A stretch of DNA of 64,000 bases from Chrysomallon squamiferum (GCA_012295275.1 CM022669.1:17814672-17878671); one strand, 5' to 3'. Shown: positions 1-12,000, counted from the stretch's first letter. Numbers and translations are program-made. Notes: generated by a model not told the origin, from the sequence alone.

Positions 1-565
1 TACCAATCAGTGAAAATAAACTAACTGTCGTCATCACTCTGGATCAAACCCAAGTACAGTGACCCGGGCCAAAGTAGTAATGTAAACAAACACTACATAG
101 TTTGTCCCATGAAAAAGAAATAAAGCAAAAATGTATCAGCCATTAATAAAACAAAAAAACAACAACAAAACATAAATTGTAGATTAAGTCATTTGAAAAA
201 TAAAAAAAACCCTTCAAACAACCCCCCAAAAAAAAAAAAAAAATTATTTATCTTATGAATCAAAAACAAAACAAATTATTATTTATCTTATGAATCAAAA
301 ACCAAACTAATTCTACATTTACTTCTGAAACAAAATAAGTGATTAAAATTATTTATTTGCAGGCAGTCAGTTTGTGGTTAGTGAAGAAAGCAATCACTTA
401 GGGAAACTGAAACAGCTGATTAACTCTTCTGGTGCCACTGGTGAGATATTTTGACATGGCACTGTAGCTTAAATAAAGCCTTAATACTTTGCTAGTTAGA
501 TGGTGTTGTGTCAAAAAGGGTTAAATAAATACACATATAATGATCACTGGTATAAAACTGGACAC
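1..565. other. GBA1 intron, left edge of window
   Basis: Start of the intron that follows the nucleophile exon. It holds A-rich low-complexity runs and no readable exon on either strand. The expected GWTDWN-coding block is absent. Confidence 0.6.
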
Positions 566-787
566 CTGTATTATATCATGAACATAAAAAATAGCCCGGT
601 TGAGACTTCCTAAAAGTACATTGTGTTGCCATGGCCATTCTCCTGTGCATGCCTCACTTCCAAAAATAAATTTGTCTGGGAATTTTGCATGCATAACGTC
701 CATGGCATCAGCTGAAACGAAGGCATCGAGATACCAATGAAGTGCAATTCCAGAGACATATTTAGCAGCAGCTGCATCTTGCAGTAC
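566..787 (-). CDS. GBA1: GBA1 exon with catalytic nucleophile Glu
   Basis: Encodes AAKYVSGIALHWYLD and FGSEACTG, whose Glu is the GH30 nucleophile. It ends FYVHDIIQ before donor CAG|GTGTCC. The acceptor TTTTTCTGAAG is a little weak, but phase and conservation fix it. No following exon (expected GWTDWN block) is visible in bases 1-565. Confidence 0.92.
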
Positions 788-3700
788 CTTCAGAAAAATG
801 TTGTTTGTTATATACTGCTGAGGTATCACTGACAGGATTAGATTTTAATAAAGTTTTAATTATCATTATGGTTATTTTATGTTTAAAAAAATAAATAAAT
901 AAAAAGGAAAAAATAATACATAGACTCTGGGTATAAAAAAGCAACAACATTAACACATAGAATTAGAGGGGGAAAAAAATTAAATTTACATTTTCATGAT
1001 GTATCCAAGTTATAAATAAATTGTTTAAAGAAAAAAGAAATTTAAAGATTTCTTTTTGTCAAAAAATTAATACAGAATTAAATAGTTTGTTAATATGAAA
1101 TATCCAAATTCAAAGAGAAAACCTAAAAAAAATTACCAAACTGGTGTAGAGGATATGACAGAGAAAAGTCTTAAAATAATATTATTAGATAATAATGACA
1201 CTGCAAATTATTCAGTGAATAATAACAATAATAATAGTGGTAACAACAATAATAATAATAATAAATAACAATTAATAAAACACATTCAACAATAAATAAA
1301 TAAATATTTTAAATAAATGAATGAATGAATGAATAAACTATAATAATATAAACTACCTTATCACTCCATTTAGCAATCAAAACTCTCTGATCATCAAGCA
1401 TCATCAGCTTGATGTCGCTGTAGCCGTTGCTGTGAAGGGCAGGTCCCAGATCCTTTGCGATGAAGTCTCTCTGCATTTCTGGTGTCCAGCCCATGCACTG
1501 GAAGTAGAATCTGTCAATTTCTCCATCAGTGGGCTCATTCTGAGCTGTGAGACCCCACAGTGTGATGTTGTGTTTTTCATATTCTTGAAGAAATCTGAAA
1601 CAGAAAATGGATTCTAAAATAAAATGCTGCCATTACAAAACGTCATCTTATCTTGCTCATACATTTTCAAAAACATGTAGGTATGAACATCCTTCTTCAT
1701 ACTACTGACCAAAGTAACAGTAAAAAGCAAAAATAATACAAACAATTACAATACATTTTCCATCAAATCATTCTTTAAATTTTGGAAACAGTAAAATAAA
1801 TAATTCTCAGAAAAAGTTTTTATCTATATAGCAAAGATGACTACAGTAAGGTTGGTCTGAATAAAAGAAATTTATGTGATAAAACTAAAAATTTAAATAA
1901 CAATTACAATAAAAAAAAATTAAAAAAAAGATACAGGCAAAGCAAAAAAAATATATATATATATATAAATACAAAAACATAATAATTATATATTTATAAA
2001 GCAAACAAAATGATTCACGACAAGTAATATAAACAAACAAATTAATTAATTACCTGACAAAATAATTAGCCCAGGTTTTAAAATACTTCCCACCAGGTTG
2101 TCCAATGAGCTGCCCTTTCCCAGTCATATTTTTATTTGTCTTCATCCAAGCAGGGGCACTCCATGGACTTCCAAATATGGAAATATTCCTTTTGTTTATA
2201 GCAATGGCTCTTTGTATAACAGGAATCTGAAATGGGTATTGTTATATTTATATTTAACAAAACGATGGTACACACTGAGAAAAATAGGTTGCAATCCAAT
2301 TAGATATTCATTTATTTGCTTTGGTATGTAATATCTGTAAAGAATAAAGAAAAAATAGCCCACTAATTCTGTCACCTTATATTTGAGATCTTCTGGTGCC
2401 AGTGCAAAGTGCACCAAATCAAAATCATTGGGAGTGTCATCATAGGAATAGGGATGAGTTGAAAAATCACAGCTTGCCATTGGAATACGCCCAACCGTAT
2501 ATTCGATTCCTGAAGAAAAATATATTAATTTTAGAAAAAAAAAATAATTAAAAATAAAAATAAAAAACAAGGAACTTACTAAAAAAAATAATATTTTATA
2601 AGCATAAAAACTTTGAAAAGAAAACAAGTAAAAAAGAAAAACCAAACAATACATAAATATACATAACCAATGTAAAATTGCTTATTCTCCAATTATAAGA
2701 AATATACTTTGGTAATAAACTTTTTACATCAGGAAGCATTTTGTTTTCAAATTTTTGTTAGTAATAACAGTTCAGATTTGAAATATTTAAGTACTGGCTA
2801 TGTGAGACTTGCCTCAGAATTTGTGACGTGACACTGAATGAAATATTCACTGTAAATTATTATTATTTTGTTGCTTGCCTTCATGAGAATAGTATGATCT
2901 GAGAAGCTTTTCCTGAGCACTTTCAGGAAGACTCAGTATGTTGATGCCTGCTGCATCAGTAAATGCTCCACCAAAGCCTTGAATTGTCTGGTAAGTAGTA
3001 CTTCGATCAATAGTAAAGACAACTAAAAAATAAATTTATTACTTTATTCAGGTAAACAGTAATAATTAGAAAGGCAGACAGAGAACAATAATAATAATAA
3101 TAATAATATTAATAATAATAATAATAATAAAAAATAAATAAATAGTGTAGAAAGAAAAAGAGAAAGAGAGAAAAAGAGAGAAATCCATTGTGTGGGAGGA
3201 ACTGAGTGTATTTTGTGTATCTTTGAAATAGAGAGGGAGGGTGGGGTGAGAAAGGAAGTAAAGTTCCCAGCTACACTGATAAGAAGAAGAAACATTTTAA
3301 CGTGAAAACATTATTAATGTAACAAACAAATCTGGCATTAGAATCATTCCATGCCAAAACAACCAAATTCCAGAAAATTTCCCAAATTGACCGTCTTCAA
3401 TTTATGAAAACATTTCACTCATTTGTGCATCCACATAGATGTTGGACATATTGGAATCAAATTCTTATTAGTTTTAATTGAACTCTGGGACTATTTTTGA
3501 AAGTTTATTTATTATAAGAATACTGAGATGAAATGTGCTATGTTACATATTTCATATCAGGAGAATCTAAAAATGGATTCATTTTGTACATGTCTCTGAT
3601 AGTCTTTGACTAGGAGATAATTAAAGTTTACCTTTGTATCATTCATAAATTATATTTTTTATATTTTCAAGGTCAATTACTTTATGATTATTTGTCATTG

Positions 3701-4874
3701 ATACAATTGGTTTATTGTTTTAAAGTATATACCTATGGATGTTTCTTTATAAAAAAGAATCCAGTAAACTGTTAATATGTAGTTAGGGTCCAAAGTTGAG
3801 AAAAAAAATCTAAAATGTTAAAAATATGCATGCCGAGTCAAGGTGATCTGACTATGTGAGCAATTAATATGATTAACTACTATCTATTTACTCTATGTTT
3901 TTCAAGTATTGACTTTCTGGCTTAACTCATTGAGGGGTAAATGAACTTGGATTTCTAATCCCTATTTCAAAGTTCAAGAACAAAGCATGCACTATTTATC
4001 AATGCAAAAAACCTGCAGTTACATTCTCTATTAAACAGGTTTTTTACTAGTAGTAACCATATCTTATTTTTAATCTGAATGTTATTCTGGCTATAAGTTA
4101 GTTTTAGTGTTACAATAATTTAAAAAAAATGCTGTAATGTTTGTTAAACCAGAATCATGCAGCACAGAGCAAATAATTCTGAATCAAACATATTATTGGT
4201 AGCAAAACTTTAAGCAGAGATGAATTTTACTGGTGGAATGCAGGAAACTAGCCATATCAAAGCTGTTATAGAGAATTGTTTGGTTAACAACACATATTTT
4301 CATTATATCTATTACCAAAAAATAATTAAATTTAAGGCAGTATTGGATATATAATAGGCTGTTGAGGACAATTAAATAGAAGTTTCAGTAAGTGAATGAA
4401 TTAATATAGTGAAACCCTTCCAGAACCAAACACTCTGTAAACTGGAACTCCCTAGAAACTGGACATTTTTTTGCTATTCCTTTTTAAATATCAGTTCTGA
4501 ATATAACCTCAATAGATCTGCCATTGAAGATTATATATCAGATTTTTTCACCTTCCATGAATTGGATTTTGATGACATTGTGTACAAACAGAGGGTTAAA
4601 CTAACAATATTAATAACAATAATGATAATAACAACAACAAAATACTGATACCAATAAAAAACATCAAATGAAAAAAATAACTAACTGTCAGCCTTAGACT
4701 GGTTGTTGAAATGTACAACAGTTTTGCTGAGTGTTTGATTTTCAGATGTCACATACTGAGCAATGCCACCTGGTGGAAGCTTTATATTTGGTTCCACAGT
4801 GTCACAGTAGGTAGAATTACAAACACAAACAATTCCACCATTTCCAAAGTCACGTACAGAACATGGAACAGTGG
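566..4874 (-). CDS. GBA1: Glucosylceramidase (lysosomal acid beta-glucosidase, GH30), partial gene, six exons
   Basis: Predicted to hydrolyse glucosylceramide to glucose and ceramide in the lysosome. Six minus-strand exons join in frame: 4686-4874, 2879-3022, 2376-2509, 2054-2226, 1357-1594 and 566-787, about 367 codons of a protein usually near 500 residues. Family landmarks are readable in order: the VCVCN-TYCD cysteine region, GFGGAFTDAA, PMASCDFS, the SPWSAPAWMKTN block, TAQNEP with the acid/base Glu, MLDDQR, and GSEACTG with the nucleophile Glu. Phases match at every junction. The first acceptor needs one upstream nucleotide, so a signal-peptide exon must lie above 4874, but I could not identify it. 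The C-terminal beta-sandwich exons lie beyond the left edge, since the last donor opens into an intron of at least 565 bp. Introns are AT-rich with simple repeats only, apart from a possible MITE. Invertebrates often carry GBA paralogues, so one-to-one orthology is not shown. Confidence 0.92.
1357..1594 (-). CDS. GBA1: GBA1 exon with catalytic acid/base Glu
   Basis: Encodes TAQNEP, whose Glu is the acid/base residue of the family, then CMGWTPEMQRDFIAKDLGP and MLDDQRVL. Acceptor TTCTGTTTCAG, donor GATAAG|GTAGTT, phase 0. Confidence 0.93.
2054..2226 (-). CDS. GBA1: GBA1 exon with SPWSAPAWMKTN motif
   Basis: Encodes IPVIQRAIAINK, then FGSPWSAPAWMKTN and GKGQLIGQPGGKYFKTWA. Acceptor CATTTCAG, donor GTCAG|GTAATT. 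Phase 2 is completed by the next exon to give YFVRFLQEY. Confidence 0.92.
2376..2509 (-). CDS. GBA1: GBA1 exon with PMASCDFS motif
   Basis: Encodes IEYTVGRIPMASCDFS and DTPNDFDLVHFAL, strongly conserved in glucosylceramidases. Acceptor TTTTTCTTCAG, donor AAG|GTGACA, phase 0 at the end. Confidence 0.92.
2879..3022 (-). CDS. GBA1: GBA1 exon with GFGGAFTDAA motif and GC donor
   Basis: Encodes TIQGFGGAFTDAAGIN, the conserved first strand and loop of the catalytic barrel, and ends at SYYSHE. Acceptor TTTTTTAG. The donor is GCAAGC, not GT: exon end CATGAAG followed by GCAAGC. The phase (1) joins cleanly to the next exon to make the conserved HEGIEY junction, so the GC donor is the only reading I find that keeps the frame. 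Confidence 0.9.
3023..4685. other. GBA1 intron with simple repeats
   Basis: Intron of 1.66 kb between the N-terminal and GFGG exons. It contains an (AAT)n tract near 3088-3140, a GA-rich run near 3148-3185 and the putative MITE at 4408-4603. I see no further coding exon. Confidence 0.6.
4408..4603. mobile_element. Possible Tigger/pogo-like MITE
   Basis: The left end reads AGTGAAACCCTTCCAG and the reverse complement of the right end reads AGTTTAACCCTCTG, an imperfect terminal inverted repeat with flanking TA. The interior has the subterminal style CTGTAAACTGGAACTCCC and CTAGAAACTGGACA that is typical of pogo/Tigger elements. At about 200 bp it is non-autonomous. It lies in a GBA1 intron. A short open frame across it is incidental. 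Confidence 0.35.
4686..4874 (-). CDS. GBA1: GBA1 exon: N-terminal cysteine region
   Basis: Mature N-terminus after the signal peptide: PCSVRDFGNGG, then VCVCNSTYCD, matching the disulfide-rich start of GH30 glucosylceramidases. An NQT sequon is visible further on. Acceptor TTGTTTCAG; donor GTTAGT, phase 1. The phase-1 start shows that an upstream exon is missing from my model. Confidence 0.88.
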
Positions 4875-5728
4875 CTGAAACAACAACAAAAAATTAAAAT
4901 AAAATAACGTAAAATAAAATAAAATAAAATAAAATAAAATAAATTAATAAATAAAATTTATATATATATTTTTTAATTTGAAAAGAAAAATATATAGCTA
5001 TAAATACTTAAGTCATTGAACAATTTAGAACCTGAATAAATTTTCACACTACTTAAATCGCACTATTATTGCCTCAGAAGTTGTATTATTATACATGAAC
5101 CACTAAAATTTTCACTTAAGTTTAAGAATTCATTCTCCAGAACTGGGGCATGGAATCATATTAACAACACATTGTAAATTTAATATTTATATCTACATGT
5201 GAACAATATCTAATAATAACGTCACACTTTACCAAATTCCTAATGTTAACATTTTCAGGTTACAAGCTTTCATGTGATTTTTCTGTTTATTTATTTATTT
5301 ATTTTAGGGTGGAAGATTTGTGTATGCATATACATATGAGATCTATCTACTTTAGTATGAAATGTGTCATAATAAATCGGTAAGCAGTTTTATTATATAA
5401 ATTTGTATCAAAACTCATTGTTATTGTTATTATTATTATCTTATAATTACATAAAACGACAGGGTACTGCCTAGACCTAAATCAGGTTTACTTGAAGAAT
5501 CTAAGTTCTATCATGATCCCATTGATCGTCTATCATAGATTTTATGTCGATACCTATTAGTATTACTTTTTTCTTTTTACTAATACACGAAATACTAAAT
5601 GGATTTCATGTTCAACTTATAGACTTGCCTGTTTGTATAGGTTTCAAAAAAAATATCAGTAACGAGACGATACAAACTAAATTTAAAAACATGTTAATTG
5701 TTATATAGATCTGACAGGTCCTTAAAAT

Positions 5729-5734
5729 CACGTG
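5729..5734. promoter_or_regulatory. CACGTG E-box
   Basis: Second palindromic CACGTG core, with TCACGTGC context, 217 bp from the first and in the same divergent promoter region. Confidence 0.35.
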
Positions 5735-5944
5735 CTTTAGTTTACAAATAATAAATGATCCCTTCGTCGTTTAAATCTTAGAAAAAAATAATGTCTCAAG
5801 CCATTTGTCAAATTCAGCATAGTAACAAACAAGGTAAAATTGTTAAGAAATACTTTCAAATGTTAAGACGGTTAATAAACTAACAATTAAAAGTGAATTA
5901 TGTATATTTATTTGCAACGGCTTAGACGACCGAAAGCAATAGAA

Positions 5945-5953
5945 TCACGTGAC
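5945..5953. promoter_or_regulatory. CLEAR-like E-box TCACGTGAC
   Basis: Nine of ten positions match the CLEAR consensus GTCACGTGAC bound by TFEB/MITF-family factors at lysosomal genes. It lies about 75 bp before the ANKLE1 start codon, in the region shared with the lysosomal enzyme gene GBA1. Function is inferred. Confidence 0.45.
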
Positions 5954-6027
5954 CAGTTCCCGCTAAATTCAAAGTTTGCAGAAATCATCGTAAATTACTA
6001 AATTAGTAATAAATAATCTTCTTACTT

Positions 6028-6074
6028 ATGTCCACGCAACAGCTGTTTTATGCACTAAATCGGGAAGATTTAGA
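6028..6074 (+). CDS. ANKLE1: ANKLE1 exon 1, start codon
   Basis: Starts MSTQQLFYALNRED and ends GATTTAGA|GTAAGT, phase 2. Joined to exon 2 it gives LDEARLLLDAG, the start of the first ankyrin repeat, which supports both the start codon and the junction. Confidence 0.88.
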
Positions 6075-9000
6075 GTAAGTTGTAATGTAGATATTATACA
6101 TGTATATATATATATAAAATTCTAGCTATTAAATTCAGTGCAAAGGGTCAAGGTCAGATGTACGGATTTTATTAACGCCGATAAACCGACTGTTACAACT
6201 AATGGTACAATGCCGACCGTGAATAATTGTGGGTTTCTTCCAGACTATTTTCTATGACTGACTGCTTTTCAGAACAGTTAAATATTAATTTACAAGAAAA
6301 AGATTCTGCTTCCTTCACTGTATAAAAACAATATTCATTATTCATTTTATGAAATTAATCATGTTTGACGTCATATTTAATATTACGTATACCATGAATC
6401 GCATGATAATCTCAGGTTAAGCCACTAACTTGTGACCAAAATATTAAATTGTTATTTTATTTGAGACAAATTATTACTGTAATTTTTGGATGTGAAGTTT
6501 TTAATCAAACCGAAATATTGTTTTTCTGTATATTTATACCATCTATATATAATATAGTATATAAATAAATAAAATAATTTATTTTGGGTTTCAGTGAAGC
6601 CAGACTCTTGTTGGACGCTGGAGTTGATGTTAATGTAGTTCTGCCCGAAGAAGGTGTAGCACCATTGCATCTGGCTGCAGGACTAGGTACAGATGCAATT
6701 AAACTACTTCTTGAATATGCTGCAGATCCAAACATAAGGTAGCCTTTTGGACCCCTTTTCAGTTTGTTATTATTGTTTATTTATATATATTTTTTATTTA
6801 TTTTAATATTAATTTTAATTATTTTTTTTTTATTGTAATTTTCAAACTCGTTTTGATATCTCATGTTAAAGTAACAACTATTTGTACATAAGCTTTTCAG
6901 ATGGCATTAAACTAAATCTTTTTTGAATTCATTTATTTCTCTTTAGATCTGTTGAAGGTTTCACACCTCTTCATATTGCTGCAACATGGGGTGAAGTAGA
7001 AAATGTCCGACTGTTGTTGTATAGTGGGGCAGATCCCAATCTCTGTGATCAGGCAAGTAACTACCAACTGTCCAGAAAAATGTTGTTCATTTAATTATTA
7101 TTATTTTTTTTAATTATTTATTTATTTATTTATTTAATAATACACACATACACATACACATGTATGTGATATATTATATGTATAATTTAAGCTATTTCAT
7201 TATTTAAAAAATTAAAATAAATTTGATAATTTTGTTGTTTGATAATACAAATATTATGTATTATTTATTTACAGTGACATTTTTAAGATGTTGTTTTAAG
7301 TTACTTAGATTTTTTTATGGTTACCATCATATGACAACTTAAAATATGTGTATATAAGATAATATATATCATTTTTAATTTTTTTTTTTTTTTTTTTGAA
7401 TATTTTAGAATTACACAGTATTAAAATGTCATTAATATTTAATATAAAAGAAACCTGTATATTTTTATAACAGGATGGTTTCCTGCCTGCAGATGTCGCT
7501 AAGACATACGGACACAGTGACTGTGTTTGTCTACTCAAATATTACAGTTTACTTCTTTTTAACAATGAACAGGAAGATGAACAACCAAAATACATTAGTA
7601 AGAAAAACAATGTTTTTCATTTATTTATTAGGGTATACATTTGTATAATGTATCTGCCTAATTAAAACAAATTTCTTAGCTTTAAAACCTTTTGTTGTTG
7701 TTTGTTTTTATATGTGTATATATAATACGTGTCAACAACAATAAAACAGTAATAAAAAAAAAAATAATAATAATAAATATAAAACATTTTTTTATTATTA
7801 TGAAAGGTTAAGCATTAGTTATCTATTAAAAATATTTATTTTCCTTTAAAATTAATTAATTTAATATTGACATTAATGTTGTTTTAATGTTTGAATTGTT
7901 GGATGTTTTCTTATTTATTTATATATTTTATTTTTAGGAAAAAGCATCGACAGGTCTAAACTGTCAGACATTGCAGAATCAAAAGACAGCATGGTGCATG
8001 ACATATCCAATAACTGGAACAACGGTTTCTTGGACTCGCCACCCACAAATTACACTGACGTATTTCAGAAACAAGTTTATGACAGTGTCCAAAAAGGAAG
8101 GAACATATTTGTTGATATGACATCACCGTGCCATCCTACAATTCACACAAGACAAGCAGCTGGCAGAGAATGCAAAAAGAAGAAAGCATCTTGCTTCAAC
8201 AGACGAAAAACTTTAAAGATTTCTAGTTCCCATTTGTCAAACCAGTGTGACACTGCTGATTACTGTATACCAGAGTCTTATGATTATGCTGAAAAATACT
8301 GTGGTCTGAATAAGGTTAAGGCACGTGGTGAAAATAAATCTAATGTTTTATGTTCTTGTTGTGATGATCACATGACCACTGGACACCTCTACCAGAATAA
8401 TTGTCAGCAACATAGCCCATGTGGCAGCAGAAAACAATATTTCACTAAGAAAACTTACCAAAGGTACTTTCCTCAACCAGTATCATTGTCACCAAATCAT
8501 CATGATGACATCTGCACAGCAAAAAGACATTGTGACTGCACATATCAAATCACAGAATGCCAACAGTGTCATAATAATTGTTGGCATTATGAATATCCAG
8601 TAATTAAATGTGATGGAAACAAAGGTCATTTTTACAAATCGTCCTGTATTAATGAGATGGTTAATAAAAGAAAAACTCCAGTTTCAAACACCATCAGCAG
8701 CCCACCCATAAAACCTCTTCTTGAATCTATACAGAGAGAGACACCAGAAGCAAAAATAAACAGATGGCAGTCCTCTGGTGTATTTGACAGCAAACCAATA
8801 TTGGAAATCAAACCCAAAACTAAAAAATGGTTTCAGCCATTGACTGATGATTCCGAATGTGAGCCTGCTAACTCTACAGTTGATAAACAGCTTTTCCAGT
8901 GTTTGGAAAAAGGGAAAAGATTCTGTCTAGATGTAACATCACCAAATCACCCATTTTTGGATACAAAGAGTTTCCAGTTTAACGTTTCCGCTGCATCATC

Positions 9001-12000
9001 TGCATTTGACTCAAGTAACTCGCTGTTTTCTCAGTCTTTAAATGATTCCAACAATGATGAGTGTGGAATTGAGGAATCTTTATTGGTTGTAGATTCTCCT
9101 AACATCTCTCCAGCAGTTGAAGGAAAACCTCCTGTTCATCCACTGAAGAGGTGCAGTATGACAGATATTGGTGGCAGAAACAATAATAATAAAAATTACA
9201 GATCAAGAATGAATCGTATCAATGGTGGAATGACAAATGGTGTTTTGAATGACAATCTCTTACAGCTGCATAGATTTCTCATCCATCGTCAAACATCTGC
9301 AGTAGTTCCACAGCAAGAAGCTGAAATAGAGAACAGAAAAGAAAACATATTGCTGAGTCCAAACTGTGTTGGAACTGCTGATGATGATGTATGCCAAAGG
9401 AAGCAGGATACAAAAAATACATTTGTAAAACAAAAATGTATGATAATAAATAGTGATGTGCAGGAGCTTGACAATGTTCAAAATGCTGAAGATGAGTTAG
9501 ATTTTAAAGGTGAAGTGACTGGTTCATTAAGGATACCAGGAATTGACCAGAAAGATGTTGAAAATAGACAGAGAGAGGTAAAGACCAATGTTATAAGTGA
9601 CGGCAATTATGTTTTAAGTACACATCAAACATCTTCCAAAGAGGTTTCACCACAACTTGCAGAAAATCAGAAATCAGCCAACAGTGGTGATCTCAGTGAA
9701 AGATTTGTAAATAATGAAGAGAGTGGTGATAAAGATGTTGGTACGGCAGCTGAAACAAATGGATCAAGACTCAGTGAAGGTAGCATTCTCTCAGCTTCAT
9801 CTTGTGATACATTTAAAACGTGTGATGATGACACAGAATTCACCATAGTTACACACATGAATAATACAAGTGAAAAGGACATCACCAACAGCAATGTGAA
9901 CAGTTCTCAAACAGAGGAAGGCTACAAGGAACAAAAGGACAGGGTTGCAGGAAATAAAGAAACATACAGTGTTTCTGAACTACAAGCACGACCTTCACAT
10001 TGTCGTGTTTGGTCAGCTCCTGAACTACACACAATACTAGATGACAGTAATCTAACAACATCTGATGAAAGCTTTTTAAATCCTACGGACAGAAATAAAT
10101 TGCAATTTCAGACAGATTTTAGTTTACTATCACAAAGAAGAACAAAAGAACCACATATGTCTGATGTCACTAAAAACAAAGAAGAAAAAGGAAAGATATC
10201 AGAAACACTGAGTAGAAAGGCAAAGAGAAGAAGCAAAAATGTTTTCCATCGACAAACTAGCCTAGAAGCTTTAGATCTTAATCTGTCTCAAGATAATGCA
10301 CAAAAGTTGAAAAAGAATCCATCCAAAAAATTATTTCCTGATGTTTTTGAACTTAAGAACAAGTCAGAAAAACAGAAACATAAATGGCAGCCACCTGTAA
10401 ATGTAACCTTTGACGAATCTGATCTGATGACATCCGACGAAAGTTTCTTGTTGAGAGAGAAAATGTGCTATGAAAATATCACCAAACTCGCAGACACTTT
10501 TGACAAAGTTTGTGTGGAGACGGAAGAGGAGCAGAAAAAGGGGGAGCACTCTAGTTTAATCAGTGTAAACAACTCAAAAACAGATGCTGCTAAATCTCTT
10601 GTCAACAAACGACTCTCGACAGTGAATTCATCTTCTGTTTCATCTTCTACTGATGCTCTGGATGTTGGGTTCTGCAAACGCACATCTCTAGATAGTGTAT
10701 ACAGCAATCTTTCTTGCAAAGAATATGTGTACAAAGATGATGAAACAGGTGTTGTTCTCCTAGAACGGCATATTCCATCTGATCATGAGGGCAGCATTGA
10801 CAGAAATTCCATCGACAGCCTTTTCAGCATTCAAACGGCAGACACTGAAAGGACAGAACTTTATGACTGGAAGGCCTACCAATCTGATCAGAATGAATCG
10901 ACAGATGAAAAAACCACAACACAACCAACTTCTTCAGTTCCTGACCAACTGTCTCAGATGTCTAATGATGAAGTGCGAAAAAAGCTGAAGGCTTTAGGAG
11001 ATGAACCAGGTCCTGTTGTACCATGCACTCGACAGCTGTATCTTGTCAGACTGGCCAGTTTGCAGTCAGATCCATACCACTTACACATGGTCAAGTTGAC
11101 TGACTCAACTCCAGGTAAAACAAAAATCTTTAAAAATCTTTTATTATTTATCTCATTTATTGTAATTAAATTAAATTTGTTATTTAAAAATTATCACTGC
11201 AAACCGAAAATGTCTTTCAGACTGACATCTATCAATTCCACTGAATTTCTTAATAGAATGTTTCTGCTTTCAATATCTGAAATCCTGTTTCTGGTACAAA
11301 TCAAAATAATAATAATAATTAGTTATTTTCATGTGTATATAACTGTCATCACTACTAACATCTTATTTTGTGGGCTTATCTGCATATATATATATATATT
11401 CTCAGTTACATTGTTTTTATATTCCTTAGTTATCAATCACTATAGGCACTAACAGAAACAAAAATCTCCTCCTGGTCAAATTATTAAATATAATAGTTTT
11501 GAATAAAACAAAACAAACAATTTTTTTATTGTTAGAATGTTCTCATTAAAGAAAAAAACAATTAATTGAAAAAAATTCATAAAAAAGATAATAATTTATT
11601 GCACATCTATTAAATGTATCTTGAACATTTCTAACAGATTACTCTCCAGAGCTTCGACTGGCATTACAAGACAAGTTAGATTTATCAGACACAGATGAAC
11701 TTGAGGCCAAGATGGTGGCACCGTTTGTTAATCCACAGGGCAGAAAATGGCGTGAGGGGACAATCAAGTCTTCATTTAACTACCTCCTCCTTGATCCTAG
11801 GGTCACTAAAAATCTACCACTCAGAGCCAAATACTTAGGTTTGATATTAAAAGAAATCTTGTCTGTACATACGTCTGAGTATGATTCTTCTGTCAGTGTC
11901 AGATCCATCTATTCAGAATGTCACTCTTTGTTTTATTAAATTACCTCTTGTTTTTATTATAATATTTGGGGTAGAAAAAAAAAACCAAATAAATAAAATA

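Larger units (their letters stand above)
4875..6027. promoter_or_regulatory. Divergent GBA1/ANKLE1 intergenic (bidirectional promoter) region
   Basis: This stretch separates the first recognised GBA1 exon (minus) from the ANKLE1 start codon (plus). It should hold the GBA1 signal-peptide exon, both 5' UTRs and a shared promoter. No TATA box or initiator can be assigned with confidence. (AATA)n-type low complexity lies at 4900-4960. Two CACGTG E-boxes are listed separately. Confidence 0.5.

Noticed and set aside
11115-11452. Extension of the ANKLE1 exon 5 open frame to 11452
   Set aside because: After the CCAG|GTAAAA donor the sequence turns AT-rich and hydrophobic; only the splice to 11638 continues the conserved protein.
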